Made by a program: the position numbers and the translations under genes. From Bacteroidota bacterium (GTDB taxonomy: Bacteria; Bacteroidota; Bacteroidia; NS11-12g; UBA955): a stretch of DNA of 21,853 bases. The stretch lies in NCBI GenBank assembly GCA_008081305.1, contig VMCP01000182.1, positions 1 to 21,853 on the forward strand. Reading direction: 5' to 3'. The notes below the pieces were generated by a model that saw nothing but the letters and a program-made list of their open reading frames with translations, did no database searches and was not told the DNA's origin. This document shows positions 1 through 6,616 of the stretch, piece by piece (the stretch's first letter is position 1; every line of letters begins with the position of its first letter).

Positions 1-903
1 CATCCACATCACACGCCCCCCACTCATGATGAACTGGTCAATTAAGTATAGCTCTTGATTGCTGTAATCTTGAAGAGGCTTTACGATGATCAATAAATCA
101 TTCAGGTTCAATCTACGGTGCAAACCATTGATGAATACCTGATCCGCATTTTCTGGATTTTGTTTTATTTGTTCGGCCCAAGGCGCTGCTGCATTGGGGT
201 CCGAGAAATTCATGTTTAAGGCAGAAATGTTGTAGTATTTCGTTAATTCTCGAGCAAAACTAGAGACATCCGCTCCAATCATCTCGCCGCTACCGTCAGC
301 CACGACGATACTTTTACTCTTATCGGTGGAAACTTGTCTGATACCATTGGCTAACTCATATTCGATGTTGTCGATAGCTTTAGAGATGTTTTCATCGGGC
401 GACAGGGCTACATCGTAATCAAAGAAATTGATGGTAGCTCTTTTGCTGCCGTAAAAAATCTCAGCGCCAGGTAAAAGGTATTTGATTCTTGTTTCGTCCG
501 CATTTTCGCGATCAATGTCTCTCACTGGATTGATGCCTTTCTCTACATACCCCTGTAGCATCTTTTCCATTTCGCCTTCCTTGACGTCATCAAATGGATT
601 GATGATTTCTAATTCAATTTGCTGTCCACTTGCTTCTCTAAATTCTAAGGTTAAATCCCGTATTTCTAGTTTGAGCCGTTTGAACTTCGCCGACATTTCA
701 CCATCTAAGAACAGCTTGATATAAAGCTTTTCATCAAGTTTGCCACAGAGTCTCTTACTGGTTTCACTCAGCGTAAATCGTTTCTCCTCGGTAAGGTCAA
801 GCCTTTGGTAATATATGTTACCTAGTGTATTGGCAATAATTACCACAATTAGAACGGTTAATAAGTTGAGGTAAGATTGCAGTCGTTTGTTTGTCTTCTT
901 CAT
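1..903 (-). CDS. gldG: GldG, auxiliary subunit of gliding-type ABC transporter (3' part outside window)
   Basis: This is the first 301 codons of a gene that runs off the left edge. The product starts with a short basic stretch (MKKTNKR), one membrane segment at about residues 11-28, then a soluble periplasmic region containing LTEEKRFTLS (about 37-46), the usual GldG/ABC_transp_aux beginning, and reaching QFIMSGGRVMWM at the edge. The family is about 550-570 residues long with a second membrane segment near the C-terminus, so roughly half is missing here. The ATG shares one base with the gldF stop (TGATG), so the two are translationally coupled. In Flavobacterium johnsoniae GldG works with GldF and GldA and was found through gliding mutants; many non-gliding Bacteroidota also carry it, so its transported substrate is unknown. 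Assignment rests on order and sequence style. Confidence 0.9.
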   Translation of the reverse strand, partial: MKKTNKRLQSYLNLLTVLIVVIIANTLGNIYYQRLDLTEEKRFTLSETSKRLCGKLDEKLYIKLFLDGEMSAKFKRLKLEIRDLTLEFREASGQQIELEIINPFDDVKEGEMEKMLQGYVEKGINPVRDIDRENADETRIKYLLPGAEIFYGSKRATINFFDYDVALSPDENISKAIDNIEYELANGIRQVSTDKSKSIVVADGSGEMIGADVSSFARELTKYYNISALNMNFSDPNAAAPWAEQIKQNPENADQVFINGLHRRLNLNDLLIIVKPLQDYSNQELYLIDQFIMSGGRVMWM

Positions 904-1631
904 CACCACTTTCTGCTTTCTAAAACCAACTTTGTTAATCCCAAAAAGACGGAACTAAACCCTAAAAAATAAACCACATCTCTAGTATCGATGACTCCTC
1001 GACTGATAGAGTCGTAGTGAAACTCAAGTCCGAACCAGGATAAACTTCTTCCGATTTGATCCAACCAACTCACATCTCCCAAAAGTTGTAAAACCGTGAG
1101 GAAGAAAAATGAAATCAGCATGGAAACCAATAATGCAACAATTTGATTATCGGTAATAGAGCTACTAAATAGCCCAACTGCGGTGTAGCAGGATGCAAGC
1201 AAAATCAGCCCGAAGTAACTACCAATCATGGAGCCCCAGTCAACGTTTCCGACCGGCGATGCCAATTCATTAATCGTAAAAGCATACACAAGAGTCAGTG
1301 CTAACGTAAAAACGATAAGCGTGAGGGATGCAAAGAATTTACTTAATACAATGGCTGTATCGGTGATGGGTTTGGTCGTAAGAATTTCCATGGTGCCCAG
1401 CCTCTTCTCATCTGAGATGCTTTTCATGGTAACCGCAGAAACCAAGAAAATCAATATGTAAGGAGCGATATCAAACATCACTTGTAACGATGCAATACCC
1501 AAGTCAAAGACATTGTTCCCACTCACAAACCACAAGAACAGTCCAGTAAGGATAAGGAAAACACTCATTACAATATAGGCAATGAAGGAACCTAGAAAAC
1601 TCCGAATTTCTCGTTTATATAGCGTCCACAT
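903..1631 (-). CDS. gldF: GldF, ABC-2 type permease
   Basis: The product is a 242-residue integral membrane protein with about six hydrophobic segments (near residues 15-37, 52-70, 98-120, 136-156, 163-183 and 218-236). Between segments 2 and 3 lies a cytoplasmic SDEKRLGTMEILTTKPIT motif (about 73-90), the coupling-helix region typical of ABC-2 permeases of the GldF/NosY kind. Length matches the family. The start at 1631 lies inside gldA: the two genes overlap by 17 bp, and gldF overlaps gldG by one base, so all three are probably made as a coupled unit. GldF is the membrane channel of the GldA-GldF-GldG complex in the inner membrane. What it moves is not known; a role in gliding is established only in a few gliders. 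Confidence 0.9.
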   Translation of the reverse strand: MWTLYKREIRSFLGSFIAYIVMSVFLILTGLFLWFVSGNNVFDLGIASLQVMFDIAPYILIFLVSAVTMKSISDEKRLGTMEILTTKPITDTAIVLSKFFASLTLIVFTLALTLVYAFTINELASPVGNVDWGSMIGSYFGLILLASCYTAVGLFSSSITDNQIVALLVSMLISFFFLTVLQLLGDVSWLDQIGRSLSWFGLEFHYDSISRGVIDTRDVVYFLGFSSVFLGLTKLVLESRKW

Positions 1632-2334
1632 TGCTTGTCAATCGTTTAAAAATGATTTCGAGGGATTCGTTTTGTGGTCCCCTTAATGATTCAATAGAAT
1701 CATCAGCCACGATATTTCCTTTATTGATCATAATAACACGAGAACACATGGCCTCAACTTCCTGCATGATATGTGTGCTAAGCATTACGGTTTTATTCTT
1801 ACCTAACTCTTTAATCACATTTCGCATTTCCTCTACCTGCAATGGGTCAAGTCCACTTGTGGGTTCATCTAGAATCAAAACATCAGGATTATGTAAAAGG
1901 GCTTGAGCCAAGCCAACGCGTTGACGATATCCTTTCGATAACTGACCGATGCGCTTGTGTCTTTCGGGTTGTAGGCGCGTGGTCTCAATGGCTTGTTCTA
2001 CGGCTTTTTTAGTCTCCTTTACACCTGATAAACCGGCCATAAAGCGCAGGTATTCGGTGATGTACATCTCTGGATATAACGGGTTGTTCTCTGGAAGATA
2101 TCCTACAATTTTTCTTACGGCCAAACTGTCTTCAACCATGTCTATATCACAAACTTTACCTCCACCAGTAGTCGGAGGAATGTACCCTGTAATAATTTTC
2201 ATGGTGGTGGATTTTCCCGCGCCGTTAGGGCCAAGAAAACCAACAATTTCACCTGTTTTTATAGTAAATGAGATATCGTTTACGGCTTTTTGCTTGCCAT
2301 AGTGTTTACTCAGATGTTCTACTGAAATGCTCAC
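1615..2334 (-). CDS. gldA: GldA-type ABC transporter ATPase, short form
   Basis: This is a complete ABC ATPase of 239 residues: Walker A GPNGAGKST (35-43), a Q-loop region with PENNPLY in place of a classical Gln (81-87), signature LSKGY (133-137), Walker B VLILDEP (152-158), D-loop SGLD and the switch His in STH (186-188). It powers the GldF permease beside it. The start must be GTG at 2334, because no in-frame ATG lies near it; a TAAATTTG box sits 8 nt upstream. Flavobacterial GldA proteins are about 300 residues long, while this one stops right after a SLEIIFKRLT tail as ordinary NosF-like ATPases do. The gene could therefore be a general ABC-2 ATPase rather than an orthologue of the gliding protein, although gldF and gldG follow directly. 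Confidence 0.83.
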   Translation of the reverse strand: MSISVEHLSKHYGKQKAVNDISFTIKTGEIVGFLGPNGAGKSTTMKIITGYIPPTTGGGKVCDIDMVEDSLAVRKIVGYLPENNPLYPEMYITEYLRFMAGLSGVKETKKAVEQAIETTRLQPERHKRIGQLSKGYRQRVGLAQALLHNPDVLILDEPTSGLDPLQVEEMRNVIKELGKNKTVMLSTHIMQEVEAMCSRVIMINKGNIVADDSIESLRGPQNESLEIIFKRLTSNVDAI

Positions 2335-2342
2335 GCTAACTA

Positions 2343-2350
2343 CAAATTTA
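2343..2350 (-). promoter_or_regulatory. Putative -7 box of gldA
   Basis: On the minus strand the bases read TAAATTTG, a perfect TAnnTTTG, ending 8 nt before the GTG start of gldA. No good TTG/TTTG -33 box is visible about 19 nt further upstream. It suggests that gldAFG has its own promoter, separate from ribF and the peptidase gene. Inference from consensus only. Confidence 0.5.
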
Positions 2351-2390
2351 AGCTTACCTCATCGATTACCCTTAAATAGTGGCATTTTTA

Positions 2391-3107
2391 TCAAAACATT
2401 CGTTTGCTTCGCTTACTTCTTGGGACGTCGAAAGTTTCAGCATGTATAAACAACGATTGTTGTTTCAATCTATTCTGCTGGAAATCAATAAATAATTCTG
2501 GATCTATAGGCCTGCCTAAAAATCGTGTTTCAAAGTGTAAATGCGCTCCCGTACTTCTACCCGTACTTCCACCAAGGCCAATTAAAGTACCAGCATGAAC
2601 CGTATCGTTTTTAACAACAAACCGTTTTTGTAAATGGGCATAGAGTGTTTCTAAACCATTTTCATGTCGGATAATAATATAATTCCCGTAGCCTCTACCG
2701 TATTTACTAACTCTTACAACTCCATCGAATGCAGCATTAACAGTATCACCCCAGTGCAGTTGTAGGTCAATGCCAGAATGTACACGTCTTCCACGCCAAC
2801 CGAATGTAGAATTCACTCTACCTAGGTTCGGCATATGAAAAGAACAATGGACTGTATCCGTAAGAGTTAGACAAATGCTATCTACTAGCAATGATACTTC
2901 AAACCCATAGGGATTGAGTCGGTTGCTCTTCATGGCATAGTCGAGTGCGAGTTCTGGGTATTTTATGTTAAATAAAGAGCTATCAATTTTTGCCTTATCT
3001 AACGTATCTATTGGAACAGCAGTGTGCGTAGAAAACGAAAAAGATGGCTTAGTTAGCAACCCCAGTAATAGGATTGAAAAATAACGTAGCATCTTTTTGG
3101 TCTTCAT
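2391..3107 (-). CDS. Secreted M23-family peptidoglycan endopeptidase
   Basis: The 238-residue product opens with a signal peptide (MKTKKMLRYF followed by SILLLGLL, cleavage near residues 24-30). The M23/LytM catalytic domain covers about residues 95-205. The zinc ligands can be seen as HSGID (H110, D114) and HLHFE (H191), with partner histidines in YAHL (H158) and at H189. GWRGRRVHSGIDL and STGRSTGAHLHFE are the standard blocks, so the enzyme looks active rather than a degenerate EnvC/NlpD-type regulator. It probably cleaves peptide cross-links in the periplasm. The N-terminal part (30-95) is not a recognised domain. Its first 59 bases overlap the 3' end of ribF in another frame; a start at Met6 (3092) would still overlap by 44 bases, and no later start keeps the signal peptide. 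The C-terminal tail is basic (RSKRSKRMF). Confidence 0.88.
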   Translation of the reverse strand: MKTKKMLRYFSILLLGLLTKPSFSFSTHTAVPIDTLDKAKIDSSLFNIKYPELALDYAMKSNRLNPYGFEVSLLVDSICLTLTDTVHCSFHMPNLGRVNSTFGWRGRRVHSGIDLQLHWGDTVNAAFDGVVRVSKYGRGYGNYIIIRHENGLETLYAHLQKRFVVKNDTVHAGTLIGLGGSTGRSTGAHLHFETRFLGRPIDPELFIDFQQNRLKQQSLFIHAETFDVPRSKRSKRMF

Positions 3108-3999
3108 GGAGTTGTTTAATCAGGTACTGCAAAGATTCGAATTTCTTTTCAGCTCGGTGGTATTTCATCAAGCGTAATTCCAGACGTTTGTCGTATAGAT
3201 CACCTTTATAATCCAATAGATGGGCTTCAACACTTAATGGAAAATCCCCAACAGTCGGTTTTTTTCCAATGTTGACCATACACGGGATTTCTATTTCATC
3301 AAATGCTGCCATTCCAAAGTAAACCCCGATTGGAGGGATTAATTTTAGAGGCTCTTCAACCTGTATATTGGCTGTAGGAAACCCAATTTCGCGTCCTCTT
3401 TTTTCGCCATGAATGACGGTACCGGAAACGGGGTAAGAGTAACCAAGTAAATCGTTTGATAATCCTAAGTTACCCTTGGTAAGGCTTTTTCTGATTCGGG
3501 TAGAAGAAATGGCGATGTCATCGATTTCTTTGGCGGCAATTTCAGTAACCCCAAATCCATGACTCGAACCAAGGCTCTTTAATAATTCAAAGTTGCCTTC
3601 TCTCTTATGCCCAAAACGATGGTCATATCCCACAACGATTTCTTTCACGCCGATGGCCTCCAATAGAACTTTTCTCACAAATTCTTCGGGAGATAACACA
3701 GCAATTTCTTTGGTAAACTCCAAAACTAAAACCACGTCGATTCCATGTTGGAGCACGCGATTACTCTTTTCTTCAATGGAATTTAAAATTTGTGGATTCC
3801 ATTGTTTAGGCTGAACTATAGTTCGAGGATGAGGATGAAAAGTGATCAACATACTTGGGGCATTTTGAGCTTTTGCTCTTTCCACCACTTGCTTTAGTAC
3901 GCTTCGATGCCCTTTATGAACGCCGTCAAATGTGCCTTGTGTTACCACAAAACCTTTTTCTGATAGATTGTTTAATCCAAATATGACGCCGCGTTTCAC
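3049..3999 (-). CDS. ribF: Bifunctional riboflavin kinase / FAD synthetase
   Basis: The product makes FMN from riboflavin and then FAD, in the cytoplasm. The N-terminal adenylyltransferase part shows GTFDGVHKGH (residues 22-31, HxGH nucleotide-binding motif), FHPHPR, and ISSTRIR near 165-171. The C-terminal kinase shows GREIGFPTAN (202-211), PPIGVY and NIGKKPT (243-249). No in-frame ATG exists at the N-terminus. Candidates are TTG at 4008, which lies inside the probable -7 box, and GTG at 3999; I chose GTG, giving 316 residues, because it lies 6 nt after GAACTTTG in the same arrangement as other starts in this window. The last 59 bases also encode the signal peptide of the downstream peptidase, so the two genes are likely co-transcribed. 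Confidence 0.93.
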   Translation of the reverse strand: MKRGVIFGLNNLSEKGFVVTQGTFDGVHKGHRSVLKQVVERAKAQNAPSMLITFHPHPRTIVQPKQWNPQILNSIEEKSNRVLQHGIDVVLVLEFTKEIAVLSPEEFVRKVLLEAIGVKEIVVGYDHRFGHKREGNFELLKSLGSSHGFGVTEIAAKEIDDIAISSTRIRKSLTKGNLGLSNDLLGYSYPVSGTVIHGEKRGREIGFPTANIQVEEPLKLIPPIGVYFGMAAFDEIEIPCMVNIGKKPTVGDFPLSVEAHLLDYKGDLYDKRLELRLMKYHRAEKKFESLQYLIKQLHEDQKDATLFFNPITGVAN

Positions 4000-4005
4000 T
4001 CGGCG

Positions 4006-4037
4006 CAAAGTTCGTAATAAACCCTATTTTTGCAAAA
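4006..4037 (-). promoter_or_regulatory. Putative ribF promoter (TTTTG-N19-GAACTTTG)
   Basis: On the minus strand, TTTTG (complement of 4033-4037) is followed after exactly 19 nt by GAACTTTG (complement of 4006-4013), then 6 nt and the GTG start of ribF. This is the best full match in the window to the Bacteroidota primary-sigma consensus TTTG-N19-TAnnTTTG, with one mismatch (G for the first T of the -7 box). It interlocks with the porQ box on the other strand. Confidence 0.55.
4025..4032 (+). promoter_or_regulatory. Putative -7 box of porQ
   Basis: The bases TATTTTTG match TAnnTTTG perfectly and end 6 nt before the ATG of porQ. No clear -33 box is seen at the expected distance. The element directly abuts the -33 box of the opposed ribF promoter (4033-4037), so polymerase could hardly occupy both at once. 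Confidence 0.5.
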
Positions 4038-4038
4038 C

Positions 4039-5073
4039 ATGAACCGCCTTTTCACCCCATTTATATGTGCCTTGGTCTGTTGGGTTTCAAATGCTACTGC
4101 TCAAAGTGGAGGAACGGGTGTAATGTCTGTTTTTGATCTTCCTTTACATGCTCGATCAATGGCATGGGGTGGTTACCTTTTGGCTTCGCCGCTATCTGAT
4201 GTACAGTTTGCGATCAATAATCCGGGCTTACTGAACAAAGAACTGAGTGGTCAGTATGGGGCAACATTCGGCAGCATAGCCCCAGGAGTGAGGCAAGGTG
4301 GTGCGGCATATGCTCATGCGATTGGCAATCATAACCTTTCTTTACATGCTCAGTATCTTGATTATGGTACCATGGAGGGCTATGATGCAGGGGGGAACTA
4401 TCAAGGTGATATCATGGCGAATGAGATGAAATTCACTCTTGGCTATGCGAGAGAAGTAATACCGCGTTTAGATGTAGGTTCCCAACTCGGTTTTGGATAT
4501 TCGGTTTTAGGGCCTTACGTCAGTACTGCGGCATTTGTTAACCTTGGAGCTCACTATTCTCGGTCAGATACTGGGATATATTGGGGATTAGTGGTGAAAA
4601 ATTTGGGAATGCAATTGATTTCATACCGAGGTGCCGATCGCGAGCCCTTACCTTTTAACATTCAATTGGGTGCGACTTACAAGCCCTTACATATGCCCTT
4701 TAGATTCCATGCAACGCTGCATACGCTTCAAAAATGGGATATAACCTACAACCAATATTTGGGAACGGGTCAACTAGACTTAAATGGAAACCCAATACAA
4801 AATGAAGTGGCTTCTTTTGGAGAGAAAGCCATGAGGCATTTATCTCTTGGTGGAGAATTGGTTTTGGGTAAACATTTGGGTGTTCTAATTGGTTACAATC
4901 ATCAGCGTCGAATGGAGATGTCGCCTTCTATTCGCGGTGGATTAGCTGGCTTTGGCTGGGGTATCAGAATCAAAGTGTGGAAATACCACCTTACGTACGC
5001 GAGTGCAAGTTTATTCCCAGGTCAAAATACCAATACCTTAAGCTTGTCGCTAATTCCAAGTTTTTACAATTAA
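4039..5073 (+). CDS. porQ: Type IX secretion system outer-membrane protein PorQ
   Basis: The 344-residue product has a signal peptide (MNRLFTPFICALVCWVSN, cleavage near TAQ-S at about residue 22) and then the PorQ opening GVMSVFDLPLHARSMAWGG with NNPGLL, typical of PorV/PorQ-like outer-membrane beta-barrels related to FadL. The remainder alternates aromatic and glycine-rich strands and ends in a short aromatic segment (IPSFYN). In Porphyromonas gingivalis PorQ is part of the attachment complex with PorU, PorV and PorZ that sorts T9SS cargo and links it to the cell surface. A TTG-initiated form beginning at 4030 is possible on paper, but that codon lies in the -7 box, so ATG 4039 is preferred. 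The stop codon overlaps the cmk start by one base; the porQ-cmk pairing is, from memory, common in Bacteroidota. Confidence 0.86.
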   Translation: MNRLFTPFICALVCWVSNATAQSGGTGVMSVFDLPLHARSMAWGGYLLASPLSDVQFAINNPGLLNKELSGQYGATFGSIAPGVRQGGAAYAHAIGNHNLSLHAQYLDYGTMEGYDAGGNYQGDIMANEMKFTLGYAREVIPRLDVGSQLGFGYSVLGPYVSTAAFVNLGAHYSRSDTGIYWGLVVKNLGMQLISYRGADREPLPFNIQLGATYKPLHMPFRFHATLHTLQKWDITYNQYLGTGQLDLNGNPIQNEVASFGEKAMRHLSLGGELVLGKHLGVLIGYNHQRRMEMSPSIRGGLAGFGWGIRIKVWKYHLTYASASLFPGQNTNTLSLSLIPSFYN

Positions 5074-5750
5074 TGACGAAAAAAATTAATATAGCCATCG
5101 ATGGCTACAGTTCATGTGGGAAAGGAACGCTAGCGAAAAGCCTGGCTAAAAAACTCAATTATATCTTTATCGATAGTGGATCCATGTACCGGGCAGTAGC
5201 TTTGTATTTGTTAGAAAATGATATTCCTGTCTCTGATGTTGAACGTGTTGGTAGTGAGCTAAAAGGTATTGAGTTAGACTTTAAGTTTAACGCACAATCT
5301 GATCAATTTGAAATACATCTTAATCAAAGAAATGTTTCAAAGAGAATCAGAGAAATGGATGTTGCAGGGATCGTTAGCCACGTGGCAAAGATTTCAGAAG
5401 TGCGTCGTTTCTTAGTGAAAATGCAGCAGGAGATAGGTAAAGATAAAGGAGTGGTGATGGATGGAAGGGATATCGGAACGGTTGTTTTCCCTGAGGCAGA
5501 GCTGAAAATATTCATGACGGCCTCCGTTGAAATCCGCGCCGAAAGGAGATACAAGGAGTTAGTACAAGCAGGTAGTGATATCACCTTGGAGGAAGTGGCT
5601 GAGAACTTATCAAATCGAGACCAAATTGATTCTCAGAGAGATGATAGTCCATTAACCATGAATGATGATTACCGAATATTGGATAACTCCGACCTTAATC
5701 AAGAAGAACAATTGGCTCTTGCATTAACTTGGGTAGAAGCGGTATCATAG
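5073..5750 (+). CDS. cmk: Cytidylate kinase
   Basis: This enzyme phosphorylates CMP and dCMP with ATP in the pyrimidine salvage pathway. The product is 225 residues, the usual length. Visible blocks are the P-loop GYSSCGKGT (11-19), DSGSMYRA (35-42), the CMP-binding MDGRDIGTVVFP (129-140), the lid arginines around RAERRY (155-160) and NRDQIDSQRDDSPL (181-194). The GYSSCGK form of the P-loop is typical of Bacteroidota Cmk. The reading frame stays open upstream to 4977, but that stretch is only the porQ 3' end in another frame. The true start is ATG 5073, sharing its A with the porQ TAA (TAATG), which implies translational coupling with an outer-membrane secretion protein. Confidence 0.95.
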   Translation: MTKKINIAIDGYSSCGKGTLAKSLAKKLNYIFIDSGSMYRAVALYLLENDIPVSDVERVGSELKGIELDFKFNAQSDQFEIHLNQRNVSKRIREMDVAGIVSHVAKISEVRRFLVKMQQEIGKDKGVVMDGRDIGTVVFPEAELKIFMTASVEIRAERRYKELVQAGSDITLEEVAENLSNRDQIDSQRDDSPLTMNDDYRILDNSDLNQEEQLALALTWVEAVS

Positions 5751-5761
5751 CGGGAAAAGGT

Positions 5762-5769
5762 TAACTTTG
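5762..5769 (+). promoter_or_regulatory. Putative -7 box of tpiA
   Basis: TAACTTTG matches TAnnTTTG exactly and ends 4 nt before the tpiA ATG. It lies in the 23-nt gap after cmk. No convincing -33 box is seen, so tpiA may also receive read-through from porQ-cmk. Confidence 0.45.
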
Positions 5770-5773
5770 CAGC

Positions 5774-6538
5774 ATGAGAAGAAAACTCGTAGCAGGTAAT
5801 TGGAAAATGCATAAGAATCTGACGGAAAGTCAGGCATTGATCACCGAAATAAGGGGCATCGTTAGGGATGAATTTCGCAAGAGTCAGGCGGAAATCGTGG
5901 TTTGTCCAACTGCTTTAGCGTTGGCATCTGCTGCCAAACTCGTAGAAGGTACAGATGTACAAATCGGAGCTCAAAATATTCACGAGGCAATAGAGGGCGC
6001 TTTTACCGGTGAATGGTCAGCGCAGATGCTTTCGAGCATATCAGTTACACATGCCATTATAGGTCACAGTGAGCGTCGTCAGTACTTTAATGAAACATCT
6101 AAGCAGTGTTCATTAAAAATAAAAAGTGCAGTTTCAGAGGGAATAACCTCCCTATATTGTGTTGGAGAAACGCTCGAGGAGCGTGAGTCAGAGAAACATT
6201 TTGAAGTAATAGAAGACCAATTAAACGAGGGTTTGGAAGGCATCACAGCAGATGAAATGTCAAATGTTGTTATTGCTTACGAACCGGTTTGGGCAATTGG
6301 CACGGGTAAAACTGCTTCCTCAGATCAAGCTCAAGAAGTTCATGCCTTCATTCGCGCGCAAGTAGAGAAGAAATACGGTAAAGCCATTTCCGATACCATT
6401 CGTATTTTATATGGTGGAAGTGTGAAACCAGGCAATGCTGGAGAATTGTTTTCTCAAGCGGATATAGATGGCGGATTAATCGGCGGAGCAAGCTTAAAAG
6501 CAAGAGACTTTTTTGAAATAATTCAAGCAGCGGTTTAA
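5774..6538 (+). CDS. tpiA: Triosephosphate isomerase
   Basis: The enzyme interconverts dihydroxyacetone phosphate and glyceraldehyde 3-phosphate in glycolysis and gluconeogenesis. The product is 254 residues, the standard length for the TIM barrel. Active-site residues can be placed: N9 and K11 in AGNWKMHK, H98 in IIGHSERR, and E170 in AYEPVWAIGTGKT, which also contains the start of the mobile loop (about 171-181). The phosphate-binding ILYGGSVKPGN (211-221) and GGLIGGASL (233-241) are intact. ATG 5774 begins the conserved MRRKLVAGNWK. The gene ends 28 bases before a hairpin terminator. Confidence 0.98.
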   Translation: MRRKLVAGNWKMHKNLTESQALITEIRGIVRDEFRKSQAEIVVCPTALALASAAKLVEGTDVQIGAQNIHEAIEGAFTGEWSAQMLSSISVTHAIIGHSERRQYFNETSKQCSLKIKSAVSEGITSLYCVGETLEERESEKHFEVIEDQLNEGLEGITADEMSNVVIAYEPVWAIGTGKTASSDQAQEVHAFIRAQVEKKYGKAISDTIRILYGGSVKPGNAGELFSQADIDGGLIGGASLKARDFFEIIQAAV

Positions 6539-6566
6539 AGGACTGTTGAAGGAATGTTCTTAGCTT

Positions 6567-6597
6567 AAAGCGTTGGGTAATACTCAGCGCTTTTTTT
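6567..6597 (+). terminator. Intrinsic terminator after tpiA
   Basis: A 12-bp hairpin (left arm 6567-6578, AAAGCGTTGGGT; loop AAT; right arm 6582-6593, ACTCAGCGCTTT) contains two G-T pairs and runs into seven T residues at 6591-6597. It should end transcripts from porQ-cmk-tpiA and isolate the large gene that follows. Confidence 0.82.
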
Positions 6598-6602
6598 CGT
6601 TT

Positions 6603-6610
6603 TAACTTTA
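6603..6610 (+). promoter_or_regulatory. Putative -7 box of the 1510-residue protein gene
   Basis: TAACTTTA differs from TAnnTTTG only in its last base and ends 6 nt before the ATG at 6617. It starts 5 nt after the tpiA terminator T-run, so any -33 element would fall inside the terminator hairpin. Weak on its own, but the spacing repeats that of neighbouring genes. Confidence 0.38.
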
Positions 6611-6616
6611 CACCCT

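Noticed and set aside
4000..4008. TTG start for RibF at 4008
   Set aside because: The codon is the end of the GAACTTTG box, so it would probably not be in the transcript; GTG 3999 fits better, though only mapping can settle it.
4977..5072. Upstream extension of Cmk within porQ
   Set aside because: It is the porQ 3' end in another frame; kinase similarity starts at MTKKINIAIDGYSS.
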